Shown in pieces: positions 1-8,125 of a stretch of 64,000 nt of DNA (position 1 is the stretch's first letter; each line of letters begins with the position of its first letter). The notes beneath the pieces are model-generated. The model searched no databases and was not told where the DNA came from. It worked only from the letters and a program-made list of their open reading frames with translations. The position numbers and the translations under genes are program-made. The stretch is taken from the NCBI GenBank assembly GCA_903893315.1, contig CAITLU010000013.1, forward strand, positions 62,001 through 126,000, written 5' to 3'. The stretch comes from an uncultured bacterium. Lineage in GTDB: Bacteria > Desulfobacterota > Binatia > UBA1149 > CAITLU01.

Positions 1-486
1 TGCCGGCACCTCGCGTTCGGGAATCTCGACGACGCCGACGTAGCGGCGGTCCTGGTCAGCCTCGGGCGCGAGCCCGAAGAAGCCGCGGCCGCCGCGGCCT
101 GTGCCCACGGCAGCGTCGCACGCGCCGCAGGCTACGATGCCGAAGGTCTGGCCGAGCGCGAAGCCATGCTCGTGGCCTACGAACAGTTGAGAAGCGGCGA
201 CGTCGAGATCGACTCGGTCGTGCAGACCCTGGTCTCGCGCAAGGAGTCCGGCTACGCCCTGGGCGAACTGCTCGAATGGCAACTCGCCAAAGTGAAGAGC
301 AGCCTCGGCGACAGAGCGCACGAACCATCCGCCCTGCTCTGCGGGATTCTGGACCGCGCGGCCGGCGCCGACACCGCGGCTCTGCTCGAAGAAGCGGCGC
401 GCATCCACTGGACGATGACGGCGCTGAATCGCAACGCCAACGCGCGTCTGGCCATTCGCGACATGCTGTTGAATGTGAGAGCCTGA
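1..486 (+). CDS. holB: DNA polymerase III delta' subunit, C-terminal part (5' end outside window)
   Basis: The frame is open from base 1 and ends at TGA 484-486, so about 161 C-terminal codons are visible. The delta' subunit is part of the clamp-loader complex that places the sliding clamp on DNA. The visible part begins with a segment of the type CRHLAFGNLDDADVAAVL, followed by an Ala-rich stretch ending in GSVARA; this matches the lid region of clamp-loader subunits, where a Cys/Arg start and a G-S-x-x-R-A motif are typical. The end (RLAIRDMLLNVRA) resembles the last helix of the delta' collar domain. The next gene, 10 nt downstream, is metG, and a holB-metG-tatD order is common in bacteria. 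No ATPase motifs are visible because they lie upstream of the window. Confidence 0.8.
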   Translation, partial: CRHLAFGNLDDADVAAVLVSLGREPEEAAAAAACAHGSVARAAGYDAEGLAEREAMLVAYEQLRSGDVEIDSVVQTLVSRKESGYALGELLEWQLAKVKSSLGDRAHEPSALLCGILDRAAGADTAALLEEAARIHWTMTALNRNANARLAIRDMLLNVRA

Positions 487-496
487 CCCGCTCGTC

Positions 497-2053
497 ATGG
501 CAGAAAAGATCCACCTCACAACGCCCGTCTACTACGTCAACGCCGAGCCCCACCTCGGCCACACCTACACCACCGTGGTCGTCGACACGCTCGCGCGTTT
601 CCATCGCTCGATGGGCCGCGACGTATTCTTCCTGACCGGCACCGACGAACACGGCGACAAGATCGCCCGCGCCTCGGAAGCGAAGAACCAGGATCCGAAG
701 CAGTACGCCGAGGGCGTGTCGCGCATCTTCCGCTCAACGTGGGACACCTGCGGGATCTCCTACGATCACTTCATGCGTACCACCGACGACTACCACGTCG
801 CCTTCGTGCGCGAGGTCCTGCAGAAAGTCCACGACGCCGGCGACATCTACTTCGGCGAATACGGCGGGCGTTACTGCGTCGGGTGCGAACGTTTCTACGC
901 CGACCGGGAACTGGTGGACGGCAAGTGCCCAGACCACAAGACCGAGCCCGAGTGGATCGCCGAAGAGAACTACTTCTTCCGCATGAGCCGCTACCAGGAT
1001 GCGCTGCTTGCCCACCTCGAAGCCAATCCCGAACTCATCACTCCGGTCGGCTATCGCAACGAAGTCCTGGGACTGCTGCGCGAACCTATCGGCGACCTCT
1101 GCATCTCGCGGCCCAAGTCGCGGCTGACCTGGGGTATCGAGCTTCCGTTCGACGACCGCTACGTCTGTTACGTGTGGTTCGATGCGCTGATCAACTACCT
1201 GAGCGCGCTGCGTCACGCGCGCCCCGACGACTGGGAGGCCTACTGGGCCGGAGCCCACCACTTCATCGCCAAGGACATCCTCAAACCGCATTCGGTCTTC
1301 TGGCCCACGATGCTGATGGCCGCCGGGATTCCGGTGTACCGCGCGCTGCACGTGCACGGCTACTGGACCATGGACGAGTCGAAGATCTCCAAATCGCTCG
1401 GCAACGTGATCCGGCCGCTGGACATGCGCGAGCGCTTCGGCATGGACGGCTTCCGCTACTTCATGCTGCGCGACATGGCTTTCGGTTCAGATTCGAGCTT
1501 CACGGAAAAGGCTTTCGTCGAACGCTTCAACGCCGATCTCGCCAACGGCATCGGCAACCTCGTCAGCCGTGTGCTGTCGATGCAGCACAAGTATTTCGAA
1601 GGCCGCGTGCAGGCGATCAACGAAGACACCGAGCGCGTGGCCGACCACACGCTCGAACAGGCTTTCGTCGAAGCCGAGACGCGCGCGATCGCGGCGCTCG
1701 AAAGAACGATGCCCCACGTCGCTCTCGAGGAAATCTGGAAAGCGGTGGCGGCGTGCAACAAGTACATCGTCGAGATGGAGCCGTTCAAGCTCTGGAAGGA
1801 CGATGAGCAGAAACCGCGCGTCGGCGCCGTATTGCATGTGCTGTGCGACGCCCTGCGCCATCTGGCGCGCCTGCTCGCACCGTTCATGCCGGAAACCTCG
1901 GCAAAGATAGCCACGCTGCTGGGTGCAGAGGCCGGACGACTGGCCGATCCCGCGCCGCCGTGGAGGCGCAGCTTTTGTCCCGGCCACCTGGTCGGGCAGC
2001 CCGAGCGGCTGTTTCCGCGCATAGAAATCGAAGTCGACGAAGTTGCCAAGTAG
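497..2053 (+). CDS. metG: methionine--tRNA ligase
   Basis: Charges tRNA-Met with methionine in the cytoplasm. The 518-residue protein has the class I HIGH signature as HLGH (residues 19-22), the KMSKS loop as KISKS (from residue 296), and a single zinc knuckle formed by C127, C130, C144 and H147 in the connective peptide. The WFDAL segment typical of the family is also present. It ends soon after the anticodon-binding helical domain and lacks the C-terminal EMAP-like tRNA-binding extension found in longer homologues, so it belongs to the short form. The ATG start follows holB by 10 nt, which implies co-transcription with holB upstream and tatD downstream. Confidence 0.96.
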   Translation: MAEKIHLTTPVYYVNAEPHLGHTYTTVVVDTLARFHRSMGRDVFFLTGTDEHGDKIARASEAKNQDPKQYAEGVSRIFRSTWDTCGISYDHFMRTTDDYHVAFVREVLQKVHDAGDIYFGEYGGRYCVGCERFYADRELVDGKCPDHKTEPEWIAEENYFFRMSRYQDALLAHLEANPELITPVGYRNEVLGLLREPIGDLCISRPKSRLTWGIELPFDDRYVCYVWFDALINYLSALRHARPDDWEAYWAGAHHFIAKDILKPHSVFWPTMLMAAGIPVYRALHVHGYWTMDESKISKSLGNVIRPLDMRERFGMDGFRYFMLRDMAFGSDSSFTEKAFVERFNADLANGIGNLVSRVLSMQHKYFEGRVQAINEDTERVADHTLEQAFVEAETRAIAALERTMPHVALEEIWKAVAACNKYIVEMEPFKLWKDDEQKPRVGAVLHVLCDALRHLARLLAPFMPETSAKIATLLGAEAGRLADPAPPWRRSFCPGHLVGQPERLFPRIEIEVDEVAK

Positions 2054-2063
2054 TGCGTAGCTG

Positions 2064-2846
2064 ATGAGCGTCGGCCTCGTCGATACCCACTGTCACCTCG
2101 CCGATCGCCGTTACGACGCCGATCGCGATGCGGTGATCGAACGCGCACGTCAGGCCGGCCTCACGCACATGGTTGCGGTCGGCGGAGGCGGGCCGATCGA
2201 AGACAGCGAAGCATCCTACGAGTTGGCCAGACGCTTTCCCTTCCTGCGTTCGACGGCGGGAATCCACCCTCACGACGCCAGGAACTACGACGATCTGATC
2301 GAAGCGCGCATCGAGGCGCTGCTGGAGAAACCCGAAGTCGTCGCGGTCGGCGAGACCGGACTCGACTACTACTACGGCCACAGTCCGCGCAAGGCCCAGC
2401 GCGAAGCGTTGGCCCGTCACATCGCGCTGGCGCGGCGCACGGCCAAACCCATAGTTCTCCATTGCCGCGACGCCGACGACGACCTGCGCGAAGTGCTCAC
2501 CACCGAAGCTCCCGGCGGCCTGCGCGGCGTGGTCCACTGCTTCACCGGCACCTACGAAAACGCACGCTGGTACCTCGATTACGGACTGCTTATCTCGTTT
2601 TCGGGCGTCGTGTGCTTTCCGAAGTCGCAGGACCTGCGCCACATCGCGGCGCGTCTGCCGCTGGACCGTTTGATGGTGGAGACCGACTCCCCGTATCTGG
2701 CGCCGCCTCCCCATCGAGGCAAACGCAACGAACCAGCCTTCGTCGCCCATGTGGCCGAGACTCTCGCAACCGCGCACGGAGTGACAGCGCAGGCCGTGAT
2801 CGAGGCCACCGCACGCAACGCTGCCGACCTGTTTTGTCTCGCGTGA
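2064..2846 (+). CDS. tatD: TatD family metal-dependent hydrolase (DNase)
   Basis: A 260-residue protein of the TatD/YcfH amidohydrolase-fold family, whose members are metal-dependent 3'-5' exonucleases or related hydrolases. Visible metal ligands are the N-terminal HCH motif (H9, H11), the Glu of VGETGLDYYY, later His residues in VLHCRD and VVHCFTG, and the Asp in ETDSPY. Length and motif order are normal for the family. It starts 10 nt after the metG stop and probably belongs to the same transcript. The substrate in this organism cannot be told from sequence. Confidence 0.93.
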   Translation: MSVGLVDTHCHLADRRYDADRDAVIERARQAGLTHMVAVGGGGPIEDSEASYELARRFPFLRSTAGIHPHDARNYDDLIEARIEALLEKPEVVAVGETGLDYYYGHSPRKAQREALARHIALARRTAKPIVLHCRDADDDLREVLTTEAPGGLRGVVHCFTGTYENARWYLDYGLLISFSGVVCFPKSQDLRHIAARLPLDRLMVETDSPYLAPPPHRGKRNEPAFVAHVAETLATAHGVTAQAVIEATARNAADLFCLA

Positions 2847-2967
2847 CGGTGGAGCCGCAAGAAACCGGAGTGCAAAGCGGGGACGGTTGGGGCACACTGC
2901 TTGGCATTCGGGCTGAGACTTGCCGACTGGTCACGCCGGGTCGAGCCCCTCGAGGACGAGATTTCAG

Positions 2968-4275
2968 ATGCGACAATTATTTCCGCGCCTCGTCGGCGCA
3001 CTAGTCGCCGCCGTGTTCATGTGTACTCCGGCCTCGGCAGCCGGTTCGCGAACGTGCAGCGTCGTGCTGCGCCTGGACGACCCGACGGCTCTCGGTTCAT
3101 TGCAGGTGACGGTCGATTACACGGCTGCTGCCGGCGCCTTTGCCCTCAACCTCCAGAACAAAGTCGATTGCACCAACGACGTCCTCGCTGCCGTGGGCCT
3201 GTTCGCCGACAACGTCGACGCCAGACAACTCAGCGCCAGCTTCATCAGCATTCACGGGTTTACCGGCCCCGCGACCATAGCTCACTGCACCTTCACCGAC
3301 AGCGGCGGCATCCTGGCCCCTGCGGATTTCACGGTGACCATACTCGATGCCGCCGCGCCGGACGGAAGCCCGCTGACAAAGCTCCCGGCAATCGTCGTTC
3401 GACTCCCCGACTGCACGACCTCCGACACATCCACGACTACCACCAACCCGGTCACGACCACTGTTCCGCCGCAGATGTTCTGCGATTTGACCCTGCGCGT
3501 GACCACGGCTGCCACGATCGGATCACTGGACTGGCAACTCGGCTACCAGAACGCTCCCGGCGAATTCACCGGTTCGGCTGGCAAGGTTGCATGCACCAAC
3601 CTGAGACCTGGCTCGAATGCTTCGTTCAACGACAACGAGACCGCGCGAACCATCCGCGGCGCCTTGATGAACCTGGACGGCTTCACGGCGCCGGCCGACA
3701 TCGCGCGCTGCCAGTTCCTCCCGCTGTCTTATGACGAACCGATCGCCTCTGACTTCACGCTGACGCTGATTCAGGCCACCGACCCCGCACTCGTCACGAT
3801 CAACCCGAAGCCGAAGATGATCATCAGCCAGATCCAGTGCCGCACGCCGGGAACCAGCACCACGACAACGCTGCCGGTATGCGGGAACGCCATTGTGCAA
3901 AGCGGCGAGGAATGCGACGACGGCAACGTCAGCAACAGCGACGCGTGCTTGAACGACTGCACCCTGGCAACCTGCGGCGACGGCTTCATTCGCGCCGGTG
4001 TCGAAACCTGCGACGACGGCAATACCCGGAGCCGCGACGGTTGTTCATCCACCTGCGTGGTCGACACGATCTGCGGCGACGCCAATCAGAACGGCATACT
4101 GACCGCTTCCGACGCCCTGCAGATCCTGAAGAATGCGGTCGGTGTTAATATCGCGTGCCCGCTCTTCCTGTGCGACACCAACGCGAGCGGAGCGGTCCTT
4201 GCCGGCGACGCGCTCGCGGTTCTCAAACGTGCGGTAGGTACCGACATCGTACTCAACTGCCCGCCGGCGCCGTAG
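2968..4275 (+). CDS. secreted modular protein: two cohesin-like domains, DUF4215 Cys-rich repeats, dockerin-like pair
   Basis: A 435-residue exported protein. I choose ATG 2968 because a GAGGACGAG ribosome site precedes it and the protein then opens with a clean signal peptide (residues 1-24, cut after TPASA). Residues about 30-149 and 172-291 are two copies of one beta-rich domain, with shared marks such as (I/L)GSL, a DYTAA or YQNAPGEF box, N-x-N-D-N, GFT(G/A)P and a final Cys. They are joined by Thr-rich linkers. Residues about 305-365 hold two DUF4215-type repeats ([15 protein letters not shown]). Residues 369-435 carry two calcium-loop repeats of dockerin type, D-x-N-x-(N/S)-G-x5-D-A-L followed by L-K-x-A-V-G. 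The cohesin-like label is my pattern reading; the dockerin-like and DUF4215 labels are firmer. No enzyme motif is visible. A structural or binding role at the cell surface is inferred. Confidence 0.8.
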   Translation: MRQLFPRLVGALVAAVFMCTPASAAGSRTCSVVLRLDDPTALGSLQVTVDYTAAAGAFALNLQNKVDCTNDVLAAVGLFADNVDARQLSASFISIHGFTGPATIAHCTFTDSGGILAPADFTVTILDAAAPDGSPLTKLPAIVVRLPDCTTSDTSTTTTNPVTTTVPPQMFCDLTLRVTTAATIGSLDWQLGYQNAPGEFTGSAGKVACTNLRPGSNASFNDNETARTIRGALMNLDGFTAPADIARCQFLPLSYDEPIASDFTLTLIQATDPALVTINPKPKMIISQIQCRTPGTSTTTTLPVCGNAIVQSGEECDDGNVSNSDACLNDCTLATCGDGFIRAGVETCDDGNTRSRDGCSSTCVVDTICGDANQNGILTASDALQILKNAVGVNIACPLFLCDTNASGAVLAGDALAVLKRAVGTDIVLNCPPAP

Positions 4276-4315
4276 CACCACTACGACCCAGGGCCGGTCG
4301 CAAGGAGTTCTCCGG

Positions 4316-4744
4316 CTATCCGGCCTTGGGTCTGCACGCCGAGCACAGACCGTACAGTTCCATCCGGTGGCTCCTCAGCAGGAAGCCGAAACGGTCGGCG
4401 ACCGAATCCTGCAGTTGCTCGATCTGTTGGTTCTCGAACTCGATGATCTCGCCGCAGCCGGTGCAGATGCAGTGGTCGTGGTGAACCGAAAGGTTTTCGT
4501 AGAGGGCTTCGCCGTCTCCGAAGTGACGTTCCGCCACCAACGCGGCTTCGACCAGCAGCTTCATGGTCCGGTAGACGGTCGAGAAACCGATCCCCGGCAT
4601 GACTTCCTTGACTTCGCGATAAATCTGCTCGGCGCTGACGTGACCGCGGTGGCAAAAAAACCAACTGGCGATCTCGTCGCGTTGGCGCGTCGATTTAAGT
4701 CCGCTGTCGCGTATGAACTCGCGGAACTTTTCCAGCTTCTCCAT
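4316..4744 (-). CDS. Fur family metal-responsive transcriptional regulator
   Basis: A 142-residue winged-helix repressor of the Fur family. The N-terminal half contains the recognition-helix segment STVYRTMKLLVEAALV, and the C-terminal half has HHDHCICTGCGEIIEF and a final CSACR, giving the two CxxC pairs of the structural zinc site and the HHDH metal-sensing ligands. The GDGEALYE segment resembles Fur proper more than Zur or PerR, but the metal cannot be assigned safely. It is convergent with the secreted modular gene and is the last visible gene of a minus-strand group with the small conserved gene and phaR. The ATG start at 4744 gives normal family length. Confidence 0.9.
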   Translation of the reverse strand: MEKLEKFREFIRDSGLKSTRQRDEIASWFFCHRGHVSAEQIYREVKEVMPGIGFSTVYRTMKLLVEAALVAERHFGDGEALYENLSVHHDHCICTGCGEIIEFENQQIEQLQDSVADRFGFLLRSHRMELYGLCSACRPKAG

Positions 4745-4808
4745 CTTCGAGCACCTGGCAGCAAGCCTCGACGCGGGGCGCAGAGCCGGGCAATCGCCCG
4801 GCGGCCCT

Positions 4809-5159
4809 TCAGACGGTTGCGCCGGCGGCCTCGCCTTCGTCGACCGTCAGCGCCTTTCCGCCGATCTGGCGCCTTAATTCCGGTTCTATGAAGAGGGAAT
4901 CGAGATTACGCTCGGACAGGATCGCACAAATGGAGTCGATCCTCTCGGCGGTGGCGCTGTTCTTGTCGAGCAGCAGGACCTCCTGCTCTCCGACGCGGCA
5001 GACTCCGCTGTGCACCGAATAGCCGACTTCGCGGTAGAGCCTCTCCTCGCGAACATCCATACCGCTCGCTGCGGCGATTTCCTTGAGGCGCTCCAGAAGA
5101 GGGTTAAGTTCGTCGACCTGTTTCTTGGCAGGTCGACGCGAGCGAGAAGACTTGGCCAT
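4809..5159 (-). CDS. small conserved protein of unknown function
   Basis: A 116-residue soluble protein with no signal peptide. It has a Lys/Arg-rich N-terminus (MAKSSRSRRPAKK), a helical segment ELNPLLERLKEIAAASGMDVREE, and a compact beta segment with GVCRVGEQEVLLLDK. Small proteins with a similar core (CR-x-G-x-x-VLLLD) occur in other deltaproteobacterial genomes as far as I recall, but I know no function. It lies between phaR and fur on the same strand, 69 nt after phaR. The acidic C-terminal tail is unremarkable. No catalytic motif is visible. Confidence 0.65.
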   Translation of the reverse strand: MAKSSRSRRPAKKQVDELNPLLERLKEIAAASGMDVREERLYREVGYSVHSGVCRVGEQEVLLLDKNSATAERIDSICAILSERNLDSLFIEPELRRQIGGKALTVDEGEAAGATV

Positions 5160-5228
5160 GGGCCACTTGGTTCTACCGACGCTCGGAGCGGTTGTAAAGA
5201 TTGGAGGAAGGAACTTTCGCGAACCCGC

Positions 5229-5873
5229 TCAGTGGCGGTGACGACCTTCTTGGTCCGAACGTTCGCCGTTCTCGTCGCCGGGCTCGACTTCGATCTCGAG
5301 AGCCGGGTCTTCGTCTTCGTTTGCGGCGCCGCTGCGCTGCTCGGAATCATGCTCCGCGCCTGCCTCGTCGTCGCCGTCGCCTTCACCTTCGCGAAGCCGC
5401 GTCAGCAGCTCCTCGATCCCGCGGATGCTCTTTTCCAGGCGCTCGATTTCGCGCTGCATGGGCTGAGACTGGCGAATCTTGTCTACTTGCTTGCGGGCAA
5501 CGTCGCGAAGGCTTTCCAGACGTCGCTGGGGAAGGCCGAGCAAGTCGTCGATGAACCCGCGACCCTCGTCGATGACGTCGTCGATGGCGCGCGTGGCGCG
5601 GTCGGTGAGGTCCTGCACTGCCACCTCACCGGAACGGATGAGCTTGCGCAGGAAAGGAACCGACATGAGATTGGTCTTGCGCTTCTCCTCTTCGAGGATG
5701 ATCTGCGCGAAGGTGACGGCCGTCAGGTCGCCTCCCGTCTCGTTGTCGATTACCCGGACCTCTTCGTTGTCCCTTACCAGACGCGCGATGTCCTCAAGGG
5801 TCACGTAGCGCGACTGATCGGTATCGTAGAGCTTCCTGTTGGTGTAACGCTTGATGACCCGCTCGGTCCCCAT
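5229..5873 (-). CDS. phaR: polyhydroxyalkanoate synthesis regulator PhaR
   Basis: A DNA-binding regulator of polyhydroxyalkanoate granule genes. The N-terminal 65 residues match the PhaR DNA-binding/accumulation domain almost end to end: RVIKRYTNRKLYDTDQSRYV, then LEDIARLVRDNEEVRVIDN and the TFAQIILEEE box. A helical coiled-coil stretch (about 120-165) follows, then an acidic, low-complexity C-terminus. I choose ATG 5873 (protein MGTERVIKR, 214 residues) over the upstream ATG at 5945, because a GAGGGA ribosome site sits just ahead and the family begins at this point. No polymer synthase or phasin gene lies in the window, so the target genes must be elsewhere. Confidence 0.9.
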   Translation of the reverse strand: MGTERVIKRYTNRKLYDTDQSRYVTLEDIARLVRDNEEVRVIDNETGGDLTAVTFAQIILEEEKRKTNLMSVPFLRKLIRSGEVAVQDLTDRATRAIDDVIDEGRGFIDDLLGLPQRRLESLRDVARKQVDKIRQSQPMQREIERLEKSIRGIEELLTRLREGEGDGDDEAGAEHDSEQRSGAANEDEDPALEIEVEPGDENGERSDQEGRHRH

Positions 5874-6071
5874 TCCAGTCCCTCTTTTAACTCGGCGCGT
5901 TAAAGCAAAGGCCGCCGGGGACAGCAAATTGCCGCGCCGTGGCATGATGAGCCCCGATGGGGGCGTGCAAGAGACCGAGCAGCCACCGCGTCAGGAGGCC
6001 CGACGGCATGCCGACATCTGCCTAACGGTTGACCCCAAGCACCCGCGAACGTAGCTTCCGCCCGGCTCACA

Positions 6072-6887
6072 ATGCAGTCCTTCATCGCCTCGGTCGTTCA
6101 ACTCAAGTCTGTCTCCGACAAGGCCGCCAACCTTGCCGAGGCCTCGCGCCGGATCGAAGAGGCTGCCGCTGCCGGAGCACAACTCGTCGCCCTGCCTGAA
6201 GTTTTTGCGTGGCGCGGACCTCACCAGGACGAACGGGCCGAGGCCGAGACGGTGCCCGGACCGATCACCGAAGAAATGGGCGCCGTGGCCCGGCATCTGG
6301 GCATCTACCTGGTGGCCGGCTCGATCCTGGAGAGGACCGAGAATGATGCCAGGCCGTTCAATACTGCGGCCTTGCTCGGCCCCGACGGGCGCCTGCTCGG
6401 CGCCTACCGGAAGATCCATCTGTTCGACGTCGACATGCCAGGGCGCGTCACGATCCGCGAATCGGATCTTCGGGCTCCGGGCAGCCAACCGCTTTGCGTG
6501 ACGACCGAACTCGGCCGCATCGGCCTGGCGATCTGCTACGACCTGCGCTTTCCCGAACTGTTCCGCGCACTGGCCGACCAGGGAGCCGAAGTGGTCGTGA
6601 TGCCGTCGGCCTTTACCAGACCGACCGGACAGGCCCACTGGGAAACGCTGATTCGCGCACGCGCGATCGAGAACCAATCTTTCCTGCTGGCGCCGGATCA
6701 GTTCGGTGCCGCCGCGGCGGGCTTCGAGGATTACGGCAACTCGCTTATCGTCGATCCTTGGGGCAAGGTCCTGGCCCGCGGCGCCGACGATCGCGCCGAA
6801 GTCCTGACGGCGCACCTGGACGGCGACTTACTCGCCCGCGTACGCCGGGAGCTTCCATGTCTGGAGCATCGTCGCCTAAAACCGTAA
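6072..6887 (+). CDS. carbon-nitrogen hydrolase (nitrilase superfamily, Nit1-like)
   Basis: A 271-residue cytoplasmic amidase. The Glu-Lys-Cys triad is visible as the Glu in LVALPEVF, the Lys in YRKIHLFDVD, and the Cys in AICYDLRFPE. The tail motif RVRRELPCLEHRR is typical of the Nit1/YbeM branch, which repairs deaminated glutathione; that substrate is the best guess from family similarity, not shown here. The gene diverges from phaR across about 200 bp. Its 3' end overlaps the following moeA gene by 31 nt in another frame, so the two are probably co-transcribed although their functions look unrelated. Confidence 0.88.
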   Translation: MQSFIASVVQLKSVSDKAANLAEASRRIEEAAAAGAQLVALPEVFAWRGPHQDERAEAETVPGPITEEMGAVARHLGIYLVAGSILERTENDARPFNTAALLGPDGRLLGAYRKIHLFDVDMPGRVTIRESDLRAPGSQPLCVTTELGRIGLAICYDLRFPELFRALADQGAEVVVMPSAFTRPTGQAHWETLIRARAIENQSFLLAPDQFGAAAAGFEDYGNSLIVDPWGKVLARGADDRAEVLTAHLDGDLLARVRRELPCLEHRRLKP

Positions 6888-8125
6888 AGCCGTTTCTGAA
6901 CGTCCTCACCGCCGAGCAGGCCTACGCCCAGCTCGCGTGCGTGGAGGCGATGGCGACTGAAAACGTCCCCAGCCGGCGCAGCCTCGGCCGCGTACTGGCC
7001 GCGTCGGTCACCGCCCGCGAAGACGTTCCGCACTTCTTCCGTTCCAGCATGGACGGTTTCGCGGTGCGCGCCGCGGACACCTACGGCGCCGACGAAACCT
7101 CGTCGGTCGCTCTGCGTCTGATCGGTGAAGTGCTGATGGGAACCGAGGCCTTGCAGCCGATCGAACCGGGTACGCTGCTGCGAGTCTCGACCGGAGCGAT
7201 GATGCCGCCGGGTGCCGACGCCGTGGTCATCGTCGAAGACACCGAAGAAAGCAGCGGCCGCGTGCTGGTGAGGCGAGCGGTGGTTCCGGGTCAGAACACC
7301 GTCGCAATCGGCTCGGATCTGCGACAGGGCGATGCGGTCTTCGAAGCCGGCCACCGCATCCGCGGCAGCGATGTCGGAGTGATCACCGGCGTCGGCTGCT
7401 CAGAGGTGACGGTCCACCGCAGACCGACGGTCGGCGTCGCCGCTACCGGCGACGAAATCGTCGAGCCCGAAGATGAGCTGCCGCGCGGGCGCGTACGCAA
7501 CGTCAACGAATACCTGCTCGAATCCATGTCCGCGGCCACCGGCGCCACCGTCATCGACTACGGCGTCATCCGCGACGACGAATCCGCGCTCACCGCGATG
7601 CTCGAACGAGCCCTCGTCGAGTGCGACGTGCTGCTGCTTTCCGGCGGCAGTTCGATGGGGACCCGCGACCTGGTTCTGGCCACCATCTCGCGCACGCCGG
7701 GCGCCGAGGTCCTGTTCCACGGCATCGCCATCGCACCCGGCAAGCCCACGATGCTGGCCCGCGCCGGACACACCGCCATTCTCGGCGTTCCCGGCAACCC
7801 GGCTTCGGCAGCAGTGGTCTTCGCACTCTTCGGCCGCACGCTGATTCGACTGCGCGAGGGCGAACATCTCGATCGCATCCTGCTGACCAGGCCTCGTCTG
7901 CGTGCACGCGCAGCGCAGTCGATTGCATCGACGCCCGGACGCGAAGATTACGTTCGCGTGCGTCTGCAGCGTGGCGACGGTGACGACGACTTGCCGCTGG
8001 CGGTGCCGCAGCGGGGCAATTCGGGAGCGATCTCGACGATCGCACGCGCCGACGGCCTGCTGCGCATCCCGCGTTCCGTCGAAGGCGTCGATGCCGGCGC
8101 CGAAGTAGAGGTGCTGCTGCTGTGA
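6857..8125 (+). CDS. moeA: molybdopterin molybdenumtransferase MoeA
   Basis: A 422-residue cytoplasmic enzyme that inserts molybdate into adenylylated molybdopterin in molybdenum cofactor synthesis. Marks of the family are RSSMDGFAVRAADTYG near the N-terminus, MPPGADAVVIVEDTE, ATGDEIVEP, the GGSSMGTRDL loop and VPGNPASA. ATG 6857 is chosen because the protein then begins as expected (MSGASSPKTVKPFLNV); it lies inside the end of the nitrilase gene. The stop overlaps the start of a second moeA paralogue. Two moeA-like genes in tandem are common in organisms that make several molybdenum or tungsten enzymes. Confidence 0.93.
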   Translation: MSGASSPKTVKPFLNVLTAEQAYAQLACVEAMATENVPSRRSLGRVLAASVTAREDVPHFFRSSMDGFAVRAADTYGADETSSVALRLIGEVLMGTEALQPIEPGTLLRVSTGAMMPPGADAVVIVEDTEESSGRVLVRRAVVPGQNTVAIGSDLRQGDAVFEAGHRIRGSDVGVITGVGCSEVTVHRRPTVGVAATGDEIVEPEDELPRGRVRNVNEYLLESMSAATGATVIDYGVIRDDESALTAMLERALVECDVLLLSGGSSMGTRDLVLATISRTPGAEVLFHGIAIAPGKPTMLARAGHTAILGVPGNPASAAVVFALFGRTLIRLREGEHLDRILLTRPRLRARAAQSIASTPGREDYVRVRLQRGDGDDDLPLAVPQRGNSGAISTIARADGLLRIPRSVEGVDAGAEVEVLLL

